Positions 37,257 to 47,943 of a stretch of DNA of 64,000 nucleotides are shown one piece after another. How positions within the stretch are numbered: position 1 is the first letter of the stretch; every line of letters starts with the position of its first letter. Source of the stretch: Pseudocalidococcus azoricus BACA0444 (lineage in GTDB: Bacteria > Cyanobacteriota > Cyanobacteriia > Thermosynechococcales > Thermosynechococcaceae); NCBI RefSeq assembly GCF_031729055.1, contig NZ_JAVMIP010000017.1, positions 1 to 64,000 on the forward strand. Reading direction: 5' to 3'. The notes under the pieces are model-generated. The model was given only the letters and a program-made list of their open reading frames with translations. It had not been told where the DNA came from and made no database searches. The position numbers and the translations under genes were made by a program.

Positions 37257-38081
37257 ATGACCCTTGCCACTTACGTTAAACCACCGATTTCCTGGCCTGT
37301 TGTCGGGTTTATGGTTTTATTACATCTTTCTCTTTTGCTAGTATTTATTCCAGGGATGTTTAGTTGGACAGGGGTTGGGTTAGCCTTAATCCTCCACTGG
37401 GTGACAGCTGGCCTGGGAATTACCCTGGGGTGGCATCGCCTACTCACGCATCGGAGTTTCCAAGTTCCCAAATGGCTGGAGTATATTTTGGTCTTCTTGG
37501 GAACCTTATCAATGCAGGGCGGGCCGATTTGGTGGGTTGGCTTACATCGGCATCATCACCTCTACTCTGATCAAGCGGTGGATCACCATGATTCTTGCAA
37601 GGGCTTCTGGTGGAGTCATTTTGAGTGGATGTTACGAGATGTGCCGGCTGAAGCAGAAATTCCTAAGTTTACCAAAGACATTGCCGATGACCCGTTTTAT
37701 CGCTTCTTAGATGAAAATTTTGTGATGATTCAGGTGGCCTTTGCGATTCTCCTGTACTTTGTTGGCGGTTGGCAGTTTGTTGTCTGGGGGGTCTTGGTGC
37801 GCCTAGTGACGGTATATCACACCACATGGTTGGTCAATAGTGCCACCCATAAGTTTGGTTATCGGACGTTTGACAGTGCTGACCGTTCAACCAATTGCTG
37901 GTGGGTGGCCCTTTTAACCTTTGGTGAGGGTTGGCACAATAATCACCATGCTTATCAGTATTCGGCTCGCCACGGTCTGCGCTGGTGGGAAATTGATTTA
38001 ACCTGGATGACCATTCAGTTTTTGCAGTTCTTGGGGTTGGCTAAGAAAGTGCGTTTAATTGAAGTTCCTGTGACAGAGTAG
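37257..38081 (+). CDS. desC: Acyl-lipid delta-9 desaturase
   Basis: 274 aa membrane diiron desaturase that introduces the first double bond in fatty acyl chains. Three His boxes are intact: HRLLTH (box 1), HRHHH in LHRHHHLYSD (box 2) and HNNHH in GWHNNHHAYQ (box 3). Four hydrophobic segments frame them. Ends with a typical short tail. Upstream regulation is likely cold-responsive, from knowledge of the family. Confidence 0.95.
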   Translation: MTLATYVKPPISWPVVGFMVLLHLSLLLVFIPGMFSWTGVGLALILHWVTAGLGITLGWHRLLTHRSFQVPKWLEYILVFLGTLSMQGGPIWWVGLHRHHHLYSDQAVDHHDSCKGFWWSHFEWMLRDVPAEAEIPKFTKDIADDPFYRFLDENFVMIQVAFAILLYFVGGWQFVVWGVLVRLVTVYHTTWLVNSATHKFGYRTFDSADRSTNCWWVALLTFGEGWHNNHHAYQYSARHGLRWWEIDLTWMTIQFLQFLGLAKKVRLIEVPVTE

Positions 38082-38140
38082 GACTGGTTGATCCTGGTTA
38101 TTATTCTTATGACTGACCAGGCCTGGGGTAGTGAACAACC

Positions 38141-39025
38141 ATGCGCGTTTTGATCTTGGGGTGTGGCTACACGGGAACTACTCTGGCGCAGTGGTTAAGA
38201 CAGCAAGGAATTCCGGTAGCTGTCACAAATCGGTTAGGGCAGTTACCGCCGGAGTTAGGGGATTTAGAAATTCCCTGTTATCCCTTGGATGTCCAGGCCA
38301 ATGGTCAAGTAACCTCCCTTGATCCAAAGGTGTTTGATAGTATCACCCATGTTCTCAGTAGTATTCCCCCCCTCCGTTCGGGTCAGGATTTAGTCCTAGA
38401 TCAGCTTTTACTAGTGCTGCAAGGGTTGGATTTGGCCTGGTTTGGTTATTTGTCCACCACTGGAGTCTATGGAGACTGTCAAGGGGCCTGGGTTGAGGAG
38501 ACGCGTCCGGTCAATCCCCAAAATGCTCGCTCATCCCATCGTGTCCAAGCGGAAGTAGGCTTTTTGGAGTCGGGTTTACCGGCCCACATTTTCCGGCTTT
38601 CGGGGATTTACGGGCCGGGGCCTGGTCGGAATATTTTTGAGCGGCTACGTTCGGGAAAGGCCCAACATATTATTCGACCCGGCCATGTTTTTTCCCGTGT
38701 TCATGTGGCTGATATTGTCCAAACTCTTTGGTGTTCGATGACCAAGCCCAGGCCTGGGGAAATTTACAATGTTGCTGATGATTTGCCCACTGAGTCAAGT
38801 AATTTAATTCTTCAGGCCTGCTCTCTGATGGGGATAGAGCCGCCGCCAGCCATTCTCTGGGAAGAGGCGAATCTCAGTCCCATGGCCGCATCCTTTTGGC
38901 AAGAGTCGCGCCGAGTCAGTAATTTTAAGATTAAATCTCAGTTGGGGGTAGAGCTATTTTTTCCCACCTACAAAGAGGGCCTGGTGAGTATCTACAATGC
39001 CTATCCAACAGGGAAAGCCATCTGA
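38141..39025 (+). CDS. NAD-dependent epimerase/dehydratase family protein
   Basis: 294 aa extended SDR. N-terminal Rossmann motif MRVLILGCGYTGTTLAQWL (GxGxxG variant), a central YLSTTGVYGD segment with the Tyr usually in the YxxxK catalytic pair, and FRLSGIYGPG. The family acts on nucleotide sugars or NAD-linked substrates; similar yeeZ-type proteins have no assigned substrate. Starts 59 bases after desC on the same strand; stop overlaps the tRNA promoter. Confidence 0.85.
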   Translation: MRVLILGCGYTGTTLAQWLRQQGIPVAVTNRLGQLPPELGDLEIPCYPLDVQANGQVTSLDPKVFDSITHVLSSIPPLRSGQDLVLDQLLLVLQGLDLAWFGYLSTTGVYGDCQGAWVEETRPVNPQNARSSHRVQAEVGFLESGLPAHIFRLSGIYGPGPGRNIFERLRSGKAQHIIRPGHVFSRVHVADIVQTLWCSMTKPRPGEIYNVADDLPTESSNLILQACSLMGIEPPPAILWEEANLSPMAASFWQESRRVSNFKIKSQLGVELFFPTYKEGLVSIYNAYPTGKAI

Positions 39026-39031
39026 TACAAT
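39026..39031 (+). promoter_or_regulatory. Probable -10 of tRNA-Arg(ACG)
   Basis: TACAAT, 14 bases before the first tRNA base, overlapping the end of the upstream gene. No convincing -35. Confidence 0.45.
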
Positions 39032-39045
39032 AAAGATTCTCGATT

Positions 39046-39119
39046 GGGCTTGTAGCTTAGTGGATTAGAGCGGCTGACTACGGATCAGCAGGTCGGGGGT
39101 TCGAGTCCCTCCAAGCCCG
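39046..39119 (+). tRNA. tRNA-Arg (anticodon ACG)
   Basis: 74 bases. Acceptor GGGCTTG pairs with CAAGCCC, anticodon stem GCTGA/TCAGC encloses loop CTACGGA with anticodon ACG, and the T arm contains GGTTCGAGTCC. No encoded CCA. The integrase relic lies 156 bases downstream, fitting use of this gene as an attachment site in the past. Confidence 0.95.
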
Positions 39120-39274
39120 TCAAATAATAATCTGAGAAATCTGAGAATGTCTATCAAATATTACTGGTAAAGGGTGTTAGCCTTATTAGTTGTCTCAATC
39201 AGTCTCATTTTGTTTAGGGTAAGTGGGGGTGAGTTTAAGGGTAATTCCCCCGATAGTGAAGGGAGCTACCCCCA

Positions 39275-39385
39275 ATGCTGACAGAACTAGCTATCCGTAA
39301 GGCAAAAGGGACTGAGAAACCCCAAAAGCTATTTAATGGCGGTGGGTTATTTCTAGAAGTGCCACCATGGGGTAATCATAATTAG
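39275..39385 (+). pseudogene. Tyrosine integrase N-terminal relic (P4-type)
   Basis: Thirty-six codons from ATG 39275: MLTELAIRKAKGTEKPQK then LFNGGGLFLEV and a stop. This is the DUF4102 N-terminal module that opens P4/prophage-type tyrosine integrases (pattern: LTDxAIRxAKPxxKxxKLxDGGGLYLEV). The catalytic domain is absent. Its position 3' of tRNA-Arg is the usual one for such integrases. Confidence 0.75.
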
Positions 39386-39404
39386 CAACGGCATTTCAAG
39401 TATT

Positions 39405-39555
39405 GCTATAGCAGACAGTAATGATCTGTGAGATTAGTCCAAGGTTATTTGTGTCTGATAAATTTTAACTTAACTCTAGGATTAAAGAAGAGCTACTCTT
39501 TACGAAGGGTAGTAATGATCAAACAGTCTCACGAATGAAGACGGACTGCTATAGC
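39405..39555. mobile_element. TIR element, 151 bp, IS630-related end sequences
   Basis: Begins GCTATAGCAG (39405-39414) and ends CTGCTATAGC (39546-39555). The inverted similarity extends about 29 bases inward with mismatches (both sides reach a GTGAGA block). No coding. It is a nonautonomous element candidate, probably mobilised by an IS630-type transposase such as the one decaying next to it. Confidence 0.6.
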
Positions 39556-39896
39556 CCAGTTTTTATGCATTGACACCGGACAATAAAAATGCTTGTTTCC
39601 ACTTAGTATAGACTGAAGGTCGTGCGTAGCAAAATCCGGATGAAACCTGGAGTAGAGCCATGATTTCTGAATGAGTACATCCTTACAATGTCATCTTGAC
39701 CGCTAGGGCACGCTTCATTTCTCTTGAATCTAGGCATGTATCTATAAATTGATTGCGTTCATCCATAGGGTTATCCAAGACATATTCTTATCCTCTCATA
39801 TTTGAAAACGGATTGCTATATACAATCACCAGTTAATTGCCCCCTTAGTTTTTTCAGGGTCATGCAATCGACTTTTAATAAATTTTAATAAAAGAG

Positions 39897-40151
39897 TGGT
39901 TCAAAACCAAGTTGTTACCTCAACTTAAACCCAACACTAAAATTATCTTAGATAATGCCTCTTTTCATAAAAGACAAGACTTAGAACAAGTAATTGAAGA
40001 AGCGCATTGTCAACTCTGGTATTTGCCTAAATATTCACCAGACCTCAATCCAATCGAACGTTGTTGATCTACATTAAAGAATAGCATGAAGAAATCGCTA
40101 AATGCCTTTGATTCGATTCATGAATGTGTAAATAATGCATTTATAAATAGT
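39897..40151 (+). pseudogene. IS630 family transposase, C-terminal fragment with stop
   Basis: Continuous frame from 39897 to TAA-free end at TAG 40149-40151 except one internal TGA (40065-40067). It encodes the DDE core end: KIILDNASFH, LWYLPKYSPDLNPIERC-stop-STLKNSMKK and the terminal VNNAFYK. The TGA replaces the Trp of the conserved PIExxWS motif (TGG to TGA). The 5' half is missing. Not functional. Confidence 0.8.
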
Positions 40152-40277
40152 CCTATAGTAATTGGGTAGTTCTATAGAGCACTCTCGACATCGTAGTCCC
40201 CTAAATTTCTGTGTCAATCTCATTTGTGGACTAATTGCCTATGCTCACCAACCCAAGAAGCCTGCTTTTGTTCGCTA

Positions 40278-41153
40278 GAGCGTGTTATGCACTTTAAGGA
40301 AAGTGAAGAGGCGAGGTAATGAACAGAGCACCCTACCCCACCGATGTCAGCGATGAAGAATGGAGGTTTGTTGCCCCCTACCTAACATTGATGAGCGAGG
40401 ATGCCCCGCAACGGAATCATAGTCTCAGAGAAGTCTTTAACGGCTTACGCTGGCTGGTTCGCTCGGGCGGTGCATGGCAATTGATGCCCCATGATTTACC
40501 TCCTTGGGCTGTTGTGTACCAGCAAACTCAACGCTGGTTAAAAGCAGGGGTATTTGACGCTATTGTTCATGATGTGAGAGCGTTACTGAGGCTTGCGGAT
40601 GGGCGTAACGAACAGCCATCTGCCGTAATACTTGATAGTCGAACCTTGCAATCTACTCCGGACAGTGGGGGGCGAGCCGGATATGACGGGGCAAAACGGA
40701 AGAAAGGGAGTAAAGTCCATATTGCTGTTGATACATTAGGGCATTTATTAGCTTTGGTCGTGACACCTGGGAATGTAGAGCTTTGCTCGTTAGCAGAACA
40801 AGACCGGGATCAAGTCAAAGACTTAGCTCAGCAGGTACAGGCGGTAACAGGTGAGAGTGTAGAGATGGCCCTTGTTGACCAGGGGTATACCGGAGAGAAA
40901 CCCGCTGAAGATGCAGCAGCAGTGGGGATTCAGTTACATGTCCTAAAACTCCCGCAAGCCAAGAAAGGATTTATTTTGCTACCCCGACGATGGGTCGTAG
41001 AGCGGAGTTTTGCCTGGGTTGGCCGGTTCAGACGCTTAGCCAGAGACTATGAACGATTAGGTGATACTTTGGCGGGACTCCATCTTGTGGCTTGTTCAAT
41101 TCTGATGCTAAGTCGTTTTGCCCAACTCACCATTCAAAGTGCATAACACCTTC
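40278..41153 (+). mobile_element. Intact IS5-type insertion sequence (876 bp)
   Basis: One transposase gene (40319-41146) flanked by inverted repeats: left GAGCGTGTTATGCACTTT (40278-40295) and the complement of it at the right end (41136-41153), differing at two of 18 positions. A TA dinucleotide stands on both sides (40276-40277 and 41154-41155) as a likely 2-bp target duplication. All parts are intact, so it could be active. Confidence 0.85.
40319..41146 (+). CDS. IS5 family transposase
   Basis: 275 aa single-frame transposase. N-terminal PF13340-like region YPTDVSDEEWRFVAPYL, then the DDE catalytic domain with AVILDSRTLQSTPDSGGRAGYDGAKRKKGSKVHIAVDTLGH (first Asp), ALVDQGYTGEKPAEDA (second Asp) and the terminal RRWVVERSFAWVGRFRRLARDYE (Glu). 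Complete and in frame between the element's inverted repeats. Expressed from its own left-end promoter, no -35/-10 assigned. Confidence 0.95.
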   Translation: MNRAPYPTDVSDEEWRFVAPYLTLMSEDAPQRNHSLREVFNGLRWLVRSGGAWQLMPHDLPPWAVVYQQTQRWLKAGVFDAIVHDVRALLRLADGRNEQPSAVILDSRTLQSTPDSGGRAGYDGAKRKKGSKVHIAVDTLGHLLALVVTPGNVELCSLAEQDRDQVKDLAQQVQAVTGESVEMALVDQGYTGEKPAEDAAAVGIQLHVLKLPQAKKGFILLPRRWVVERSFAWVGRFRRLARDYERLGDTLAGLHLVACSILMLSRFAQLTIQSA

Positions 41154-41433
41154 TAAGCTCCTTATCCCGAACTGACGTTAATTAAGTAATCTACAAATGT
41201 TAATTTGTCTTGATCCCGAGGGGAGCCAGTAAATTGCGTTTGGGGTTTGATTAAGATATTTTTGGATCAGCTGATGGCAGGTAATGTCTGAGAATACCCC
41301 CATGAAGGCGAAATCATTAGTCATAGCCCTCTATTCACTAGTTCTGGTATGACAACATCATGATGATGAATGGCTATCGTTAGTCAAAATAGCAGTACCT
41401 TTTTAAGAAGAGATTAAGGAATAGCGATCAAGA
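41154..41433. other. Intergenic region, nothing recognised
   Basis: 280 bases between the IS and the end of the glutamate synthase gene. AT-rich, no open frame, and no terminator with a T-run identified. Confidence 0.5.
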
Positions 41434-44400
41434 CTAAGTGACTGGGTTGAGAATCTTCTCCTCGCTAGCAACAACTTCCGGGCTATTGGCTTCCGAGGGT
41501 GGAACTACTTGCCAAAACTTGCCCAGATAATCTACCCAATTGGCTAATATGGCTTTGGCCTTGGGGCTGCCTGTGCGCTCGGCATGGGCCTGGAGCAGTT
41601 CCAGGAGTTGTTGTTCACCGACCACCGAACTAATCCGTTGCAGCTTGACAATTTCCGGGTTCATTTTCGCCGTAAGACTGCCATCCTCATCGAGAATATA
41701 GGCCAGGCCCCCGGTCATCCCCGCCCCGACATTCCGACCCACTTGACCGAGAACCACGACGACACCACCAGTCATATATTCACAACAGTGATCACCCACT
41801 CCTTCTACAACGGCATAGGCTTTAGAATTGCGCACCGCAAACCGTTCGCCGGCCTGGCCATTGGCAAACAGATACCCCCCCGTGGCCCCATAGAGACAGG
41901 TATTGCCAACAATCACGTTACCTGCCGCCGCATAGGGAGCATTGGCCAAGGGTTTGATGATAATTTCTCCGCCGTGCATCCCTTTCCCGACATAATCGTT
42001 GGCTTCTCCAGTCAAGTTGAGGATCATCCCCGGTAAGTTGAAGGCTCCAAAGCTCTGGCCTGCTGCTCCGGTAAAGTTGAGGTTCAGTTGCCCCGTAAAG
42101 CCTGTATTTCCATGCTGTTTGGCAATGATTCCCGCAACCCGCGCCCCAACAGTTCGGTCGGTATTGACAATCTCTAAATCAAGACTGGCTTCCTGATGGT
42201 TTGCAATGGCGGCTTGAATGGTCGGATTGGCGAGAATGGTGTCATCCAAAACAGGGCCGTTACTGTGGACGGTTTCATGGGTTAACCAGGCCCGGTCGGT
42301 GCGGGAATCTGGCAATTGGGTGAGGCAATCAAGATTGACGGCTTTGGTTTTGCTCAAACTGACATCAGCCCGAGGCACCAGCAAATCAGAGCGACCGACG
42401 ACTTCGATCAGGGATTTGTAGCCTAATTTTGCCAAAATTGAACGAACTTCTTCGGCAATGAACAGAAAGAAATTAACCACGTGTTCTGGCAGACCGGTAA
42501 AGCGTTTCCGTAATTCTTCTTTTTGGGTGGCGACTCCGACCGGACAGTTATTGGTATGACAAATCCGGGCCATAATGCAGCCCTCAGCAATCATCGCAAT
42601 CGAGCCAAAGCCAAATTCTTCGGCCCCCATCAGCGCGCCCATGATCACATCCCAACCGGACTTGAGGCCGCCGTCCACCCGAAGAATGACCCGATCCCGG
42701 AGTTGATTTTCCATTAGCACCCGATGCACTTCCGACAGGCCCAATTCCCACGGACTCCCGGCGTGTTTAATCGAACTGAGGGGAGATGCCCCGGTGCCAC
42801 CGTCATGTCCAGAGATTTGAATAATATCGGCGTTGGCTTTGGCGACCCCGGCCGCAATCGTCCCAATTCCGACTTCGGCCACCAGTTTGACGGAAACTTG
42901 GGCGTTGGGATTGATTTGATGCAGGTCAAAAATCAGTTGGGAGAGGTCTTCGATGGAGTAAATATCATGGTGCGGCGGTGGTGAAATTAAGGAAACACCA
43001 GGCTTGGACTTCCGCAACATGGCGATATAGGGGCTGACTTTCGGGCCTGGGAGTTGGCCGCCTTCACCGGGTTTTGCGCCTTGGGCAATCTTGATCTCAA
43101 TTTGCTTGGCATTCATTAAATATTCAGGCGTGACCCCAAACCGGCCAGAAGCCACCTGTTTAATCGCAGAACTGGCCGTATCCCCGTTCCGTAAGCCGGC
43201 CAAGTGGGGCAATAAATCCGAGTGACCTTCACCATCCACATCCACCAGGACTTTGAACCGGATCGGATCTTCGCCCCCTTCACCGGAGTTTGATTTACCC
43301 CCGAGACGGTTCATGGCAATGGCCAGGACTTCATGGGCTTCCCGCGATAAGGCTCCCAAGGACATCCCACCGGTGCAGAAGCGCTTGACAATGTCCGTGG
43401 CGGATTCGACTTCCTCTAAGGCAATGGGTTGGCGGTCACTCTTGAATTCGAGTAAATCCCGTAAAGCTGTCGGAATCCGGCCCGTGAGTTGTTGGCGATA
43501 AACTTCGTAATGGTCATAGCTTTGGGCTGCTACGGCTTTATGCAGGGCCTTGGCCATTTCCGGGTTGTTCATGTGGTATTCGCCACCCGGCCGGTACTGG
43601 ACAAAGCCAAAGTTTTGCAGTTTTTTTGCCGTTAGTTCGGGGAAAGCCTGTTGATGGAACGCCATAACTTCTTGAGCCAAATCGCTGACGGTTAAGCCAC
43701 CCACCCGTGAAGTGGTGCCAACAAAGCCTAAATTCAAGAGTTCTGGGCCAATGCCGATGGCTTCAAAAATCTGCGCCCCTTGGTAACTGGTGATCAGAGA
43801 AATCCCCATTTTGGAGAGGATCTTGAGCAACCCGTCTTCAATGGCTTTGCGATACCTGGCCTGGGCCGTGGTCAGATCAATTTTGGCGACTTTACCTTTC
43901 TCCATCAGGTTTTGGGTGCGCTCACTGTGCCACCACTGCCGGATTGTTTCCCAGGCCATGTAGGGACAGACTGCGGCCACGCCATAGCCAATCAAACAGG
44001 CAAAATGATGGGTACTCCAGGCCTGGGCCGTTTCGACCACAATGGAGGTTTTCCGGCGCAATCCTTGGGCAATTAAATGATGGTGGACAGCCCCAGCAGC
44101 CAATAGAGGGGGAATATAGGTGGTTTCAGCGGTGAGAAGTTGTGGCTCTCCAGTAGCGTTAACCCGATCTGACAAGACCAGAATTTCGGCCCCCGCTTTG
44201 ACCAGTTCATCGGCCCGCAAACAGAGAGCTTCAATTGCCATTTTCAAGCCATCGGGCCCGGCTGCCACTGCAAATAGGGTACTCAAGCGCGCCGCATGGA
44301 ACTCGGAATTGAGAATTTTCTCTAACTCTTGTTCGTTTAGCAGGGGGGAATTCAGTTTATAGAGTTTGGCAAATTCTGGTTTTTCATCCAGCAAGTTACC

Positions 44401-46086
44401 GCGCCCACCCAATTGAGTCGTTAAGGACATGACCAGTTTTTCCCGCAGGGGGTCAATGGGGGGGTTGGTGACTTGGGCAAAGCGTTGTTTGAAATAGTCG
44501 TAAAGCAGGTGGGGTTTGGGCGAGAGGACAGCCAGTGGAATATCATCCCCCATACAGAAGGTCGGTTCTTTGCCCTCCTGGGCCATGGCCTCAATCACCA
44601 TTTCCACATCTTCGGCCCCGTAGCCAAACGCGGTTTGTTGTTGCAGGGATTGGGCTTTAGTTAGAGTTGGGGTTTCCAGATAGGGTTGGGCTGCGAGTTC
44701 TTGGCGGTGGGCCTGGAGCCATTGGCCATAGGGTTGATGTTGGGCCACCCGTTGCTTAATGGTCCAGTTGGTCAACAGCTCATTGGTGGTTAAATCGACA
44801 GCAATCATTTGCCCAGGCCCCAAGCGACCTTTTTCTAGCACCTGGGTTTCATCTACGGGAATTACGCCAGCCTCAGACGCGACAATCACCAGGCCATCTT
44901 TGAGTAACGTATAGCGGGCCGGCCGCAGACCATTCCGATCTAAATTAGCCCCAACGACATTGCCATCACTAAAGACCACCAAGGCCGGGCCATCCCACCC
45001 TTCTTGCAAGCCGCTGTAGTATTCGTAAAAATCCGTAATTTCCGGATGATCTGCTAAGTCCGGTTGATTTTTATAGGCCTCGGGAATCAACATCATCATG
45101 GCCTGGAAGGGGGCGCGACCCGATTGCACCAACAGTTCAAAGGCATTATCCAAGTTGGCCGAGTCGCTGTTTTCCGGATTGACGATGGGTTTGAGTTCTT
45201 TGAGCGATTCCCCCCAGGCCGGACTGGCTAACTGACCTTCGCGGGCCCGCATCCAGTTGACATTACCGAGGAGGGTGTTGATTTCACCGTTGTGACCTAA
45301 AAACCGCATCGGTTGGGCGAGGGGCCATTTGGGCATCGTGTTGGTGCTAAAGCGGCGGTGATAGATGGCAAAGGTGGTTTCGTAGGCCGGGTTTTGTAAG
45401 TCTAGGTAGAACTGCCCTAGGACAACTGAGCGCACCATGCCTTTATAAACAATGGTTTTATGGGAAAAAGAGCAAACATAGAAATCCCGCCCCCAGTCGG
45501 CATGAAATTCGGCCACAGCCCGCTCCATCCGTTTCCGCGTCAGATACAACAGCCGCTCCAGTTCTGTGCCAGTAGATTCAGCCGCGACAAACAACTGTTC
45601 AATCATCGGTTGATTTTGCCGGGCCAATACACCTAAAACATCCGGCTGCACGGGAACAGGTCGCCATCCCAAAAGCTTCAACCCAGAATTTGCTAATACT
45701 TGGGCAATGGCAGTCTTGGCCTGGGCTACGGCCTCTGGATTAGCCGGAAAAAAGACCATCCCCACCCCAATGTTGGCCGGATCAAAATTGGTAATCCAAT
45801 CCCCAAACAAGCCCCAGGGAATCGCCGTCATCACCCCAGCCCCATCACCGGAATCTTGATCGGCACTACAGGCCCCGCGGTGTTCTAAACAGGTCAATCC
45901 CGTCAAGGCCTGCTCGAGAATGCTATGACTAGCCAATCCCTTTTGATGGGCGACAAACCCCACACCGCAAGCATCTCGTTCTTCGACTAACCAAGGTTGA
46001 CCAGCGTATCCAGCGGCAGAAGATTGAGTTAAGGCAGAAGTGGAGAAGGGGCTATGCATGGCAGTCAACGGGTAGGAATTAAGCAT
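41434..46086 (-). CDS. gltB: Glutamate synthase large subunit, probably ferredoxin-dependent
   Basis: About 1550 aa. Converts glutamine and 2-oxoglutarate to two glutamates. The N-terminal nucleophile Cys follows a short propeptide in [13 protein letters not shown] (C40 from this start), as in GOGATs processed before activation. The class II amidotransferase domain is followed by central and FMN domains ([63 protein letters not shown]), the 3Fe-4S cysteines [15 protein letters not shown] and a C-terminal beta-helix ([11 protein letters not shown]). The electron donor cannot be set by eye. No gltD is adjacent, favouring the ferredoxin type. A 32-codon upstream extension to 46182 is judged untranslated. 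Confidence 0.93.
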   Translation of the reverse strand: MLNSYPLTAMHSPFSTSALTQSSAAGYAGQPWLVEERDACGVGFVAHQKGLASHSILEQALTGLTCLEHRGACSADQDSGDGAGVMTAIPWGLFGDWITNFDPANIGVGMVFFPANPEAVAQAKTAIAQVLANSGLKLLGWRPVPVQPDVLGVLARQNQPMIEQLFVAAESTGTELERLLYLTRKRMERAVAEFHADWGRDFYVCSFSHKTIVYKGMVRSVVLGQFYLDLQNPAYETTFAIYHRRFSTNTMPKWPLAQPMRFLGHNGEINTLLGNVNWMRAREGQLASPAWGESLKELKPIVNPENSDSANLDNAFELLVQSGRAPFQAMMMLIPEAYKNQPDLADHPEITDFYEYYSGLQEGWDGPALVVFSDGNVVGANLDRNGLRPARYTLLKDGLVIVASEAGVIPVDETQVLEKGRLGPGQMIAVDLTTNELLTNWTIKQRVAQHQPYGQWLQAHRQELAAQPYLETPTLTKAQSLQQQTAFGYGAEDVEMVIEAMAQEGKEPTFCMGDDIPLAVLSPKPHLLYDYFKQRFAQVTNPPIDPLREKLVMSLTTQLGGRGNLLDEKPEFAKLYKLNSPLLNEQELEKILNSEFHAARLSTLFAVAAGPDGLKMAIEALCLRADELVKAGAEILVLSDRVNATGEPQLLTAETTYIPPLLAAGAVHHHLIAQGLRRKTSIVVETAQAWSTHHFACLIGYGVAAVCPYMAWETIRQWWHSERTQNLMEKGKVAKIDLTTAQARYRKAIEDGLLKILSKMGISLITSYQGAQIFEAIGIGPELLNLGFVGTTSRVGGLTVSDLAQEVMAFHQQAFPELTAKKLQNFGFVQYRPGGEYHMNNPEMAKALHKAVAAQSYDHYEVYRQQLTGRIPTALRDLLEFKSDRQPIALEEVESATDIVKRFCTGGMSLGALSREAHEVLAIAMNRLGGKSNSGEGGEDPIRFKVLVDVDGEGHSDLLPHLAGLRNGDTASSAIKQVASGRFGVTPEYLMNAKQIEIKIAQGAKPGEGGQLPGPKVSPYIAMLRKSKPGVSLISPPPHHDIYSIEDLSQLIFDLHQINPNAQVSVKLVAEVGIGTIAAGVAKANADIIQISGHDGGTGASPLSSIKHAGSPWELGLSEVHRVLMENQLRDRVILRVDGGLKSGWDVIMGALMGAEEFGFGSIAMIAEGCIMARICHTNNCPVGVATQKEELRKRFTGLPEHVVNFFLFIAEEVRSILAKLGYKSLIEVVGRSDLLVPRADVSLSKTKAVNLDCLTQLPDSRTDRAWLTHETVHSNGPVLDDTILANPTIQAAIANHQEASLDLEIVNTDRTVGARVAGIIAKQHGNTGFTGQLNLNFTGAAGQSFGAFNLPGMILNLTGEANDYVGKGMHGGEIIIKPLANAPYAAAGNVIVGNTCLYGATGGYLFANGQAGERFAVRNSKAYAVVEGVGDHCCEYMTGGVVVVLGQVGRNVGAGMTGGLAYILDEDGSLTAKMNPEIVKLQRISSVVGEQQLLELLQAHAERTGSPKAKAILANWVDYLGKFWQVVPPSEANSPEVVASEEKILNPVT

Positions 46087-46528
46087 ATTAGGGTGAGTGA
46101 ATTTAGATAATGCCACACTCAGGCAATGACGGGCTAGACAAAGACAGAAAAAGACTCTGAATGACCACATCTGGGGTTTCAACAGAGTAATAGAGTTGTC
46201 TGGGATTGTGCGGACTAAAATCGGGTCAGTAGGTCAGACGTAAACTCTATCAGCCAAACGTTCTGGGGGCAAAGAGTTTCCGGGGCAGCTAAATGAACAA
46301 ACCAGGAACTAAACCAGCAGAACTCATCGGCAAAAAGAGTTGTTGTTAATCTATGACGTAATTAGGTCTGTCTCGCATTGCTATTATAGGGGTTTTACCT
46401 TCGGAAATGGGCTGATGTGTTCCCGATAACTAATCTAAAGGAGTAAACATTGCTAAGATTTGTTAGGGATTTCAGACATTAGTGCCCCATTGTCACGCCC
46501 CCCTAAGGCCAATCATTTGGAACGCTTT
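46087..46528. other. Divergent region between glutamate synthase and PhoX genes
   Basis: 442 bases serving as promoter region in both directions. A TATTAT hexamer occurs near 46381. I looked for the NtcA site GTA-N8-TAC and did not find a perfect one. No RNA gene seen. Confidence 0.5.
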
Positions 46529-47863
46529 ATGAGTTTATCTCGCCGTCATCTCCTCACCTTGGGTGCGCTTTCAACTGGAGCCGCCCTATTTCCCCAGGGG
46601 TTAAGAAAACTTTATGCCAGGGCGGAGGCTGGACAAACGGTGCAAGGGACTGGTTTTGGCCCCCTCATTAAAGATCCCCAAGGCATTCTGGATTTACCAG
46701 CAGGGTTTCAATATCGGGTTTTCTCCAAATTAGGGCAGCGGATGAGTGATGGGAATCCAGTTCCGTCTTTGCATGATGGGATGGCTGCCTTTCCCGGCCC
46801 CAACGGCACAACAATTTTAATCCGCAACCATGAAGTCTATCCCGGTCTCCCCTCTGCCTATCAAGCTGTCCTTGCCCCCAACCCCTTGAAGTATGACAGC
46901 CTCTGTCCGGGGGGAACCACAACCCTCGTTGTCAGCCCACAGCGGGAACTGGTCAAGGATTTTGTTTCTTTGGCCGGAACCTATCGTAATTGTGCTGGGG
47001 GAACTACACCTTGGGGGTCTTGGATTAGTTGCGAGGAAAATACCGCCACCCCAGCTACCCCTGGTCAACATGGGCCGGTTAACAAGCCCCACGGCTATAA
47101 CTTTGAAGTCCCCATCAGTGCCACTGGCCCGGTGCAGCCAATCCCCCTGAAAGCGATGGGCCGGTTTCAGCATGAAGCGATTGCGGTGGATCCGAAAACC
47201 AACATTATTTATCAAACCGAGGATCGGGGCGATAGCTTGTTTTATCGGTTTATTCCTAAGCAGGTGGGGAATCTCCAGGCCGGGGGTGAATTACAAGCTC
47301 TACGGATCAAGGGTTATCCCAAAAGCAATACCCGGGATGGCTTTCCACAGCAGCGATTTTTTGAGGTGGATTGGGTGACAATTTCAGATCCGGATCCTCA
47401 GGTGGATTCGGTGCGTCATCAGGGATTTGACTTGGGGGCAGCTCAGTTTACCCGGGGTGAAGGAATTTGTTACAGCAATGGGGAAATCTTCTTTACGGCC
47501 ACCAGTGGGGGGGACAAACGCCTCGGGCAAATTTGGCGCTATCGGCCGGGGGCAACTACAGATCAAGGGGGCAGTTTAGAACTCTTTGTGGAATCCCCTG
47601 GTAAAGATGTTCTGGATTACCCTGATAACCTGATTATGGCTCCCTTTGGGGATTTGATTGTCTGTGAAGACGGTCAGGACAGTACGAATCGGCTGGTGGG
47701 AATTACTCCCCAAGGTAAAATCTATCCCTTTGCCCACAATGCCCTAAATAGTCAAGAGCTGGCAGGTGTTTGCTTTTCTGCCGATGGTCAAACCATGTTT
47801 GTGAATATTTACCATCCCAGCATGACCTTAGCGATTTGGGGGCCGTGGTCGTCGCGAGGCTAG
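46529..47863 (+). CDS. PhoX family secreted phosphatase-like protein (DUF839)
   Basis: About 444 aa. Twin-arginine signal MSLSRRHLLTLGALSTGAALF, so exported folded by Tat. The rest is the DUF839/PhoX beta-propeller: HDGMAAFPGPNGTTILIRNHEVYPG, CPGGTTTLVV, GTYRNCAGGTTPWGSWISCEEN, HEAIAVDPKTNIIYQTEDRGDSLFYRF and FTRGEGICYSNGEIFFTATSGG. PhoX enzymes use iron and calcium to cleave phosphomonoesters; the CEEN and related residues are the metal ligands in that family. ATG 46529 is chosen because it starts just before the RR pair; an upstream start at 46460 would place 23 residues before it. Convergent neighbours none; next is scpB. Confidence 0.82.
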   Translation: MSLSRRHLLTLGALSTGAALFPQGLRKLYARAEAGQTVQGTGFGPLIKDPQGILDLPAGFQYRVFSKLGQRMSDGNPVPSLHDGMAAFPGPNGTTILIRNHEVYPGLPSAYQAVLAPNPLKYDSLCPGGTTTLVVSPQRELVKDFVSLAGTYRNCAGGTTPWGSWISCEENTATPATPGQHGPVNKPHGYNFEVPISATGPVQPIPLKAMGRFQHEAIAVDPKTNIIYQTEDRGDSLFYRFIPKQVGNLQAGGELQALRIKGYPKSNTRDGFPQQRFFEVDWVTISDPDPQVDSVRHQGFDLGAAQFTRGEGICYSNGEIFFTATSGGDKRLGQIWRYRPGATTDQGGSLELFVESPGKDVLDYPDNLIMAPFGDLIVCEDGQDSTNRLVGITPQGKIYPFAHNALNSQELAGVCFSADGQTMFVNIYHPSMTLAIWGPWSSRG

Positions 47864-47943
47864 ATAAGATTTGGATTGGATCAGGCCAGGCCTGGGCAAG
47901 CCATAATGAACGAATCATCTTCTCCAGTTTTTGGCCCGCGCCT

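Larger units (their letters stand above)
39120..40277. other. Mobile-DNA debris field
   Basis: About 1.16 kb with no intact gene. It contains an integrase N-terminal relic (39275-39385), a TIR element (39405-39555) and a degraded IS630 transposase (39897-40151), ending at an intact IS5-type element. AT-rich and free of the CCAGGCCTGG motif. Confidence 0.75.

Noticed and set aside
46087..46182. N-terminal extension of glutamate synthase
   Set aside because: The family needs only a propeptide of about 30-40 residues before the nucleophile Cys; the extra 32 codons have no conserved text.
46087..46528. NtcA operator for glutamate synthase
   Set aside because: No GTA-N8-TAC site could be found by eye.
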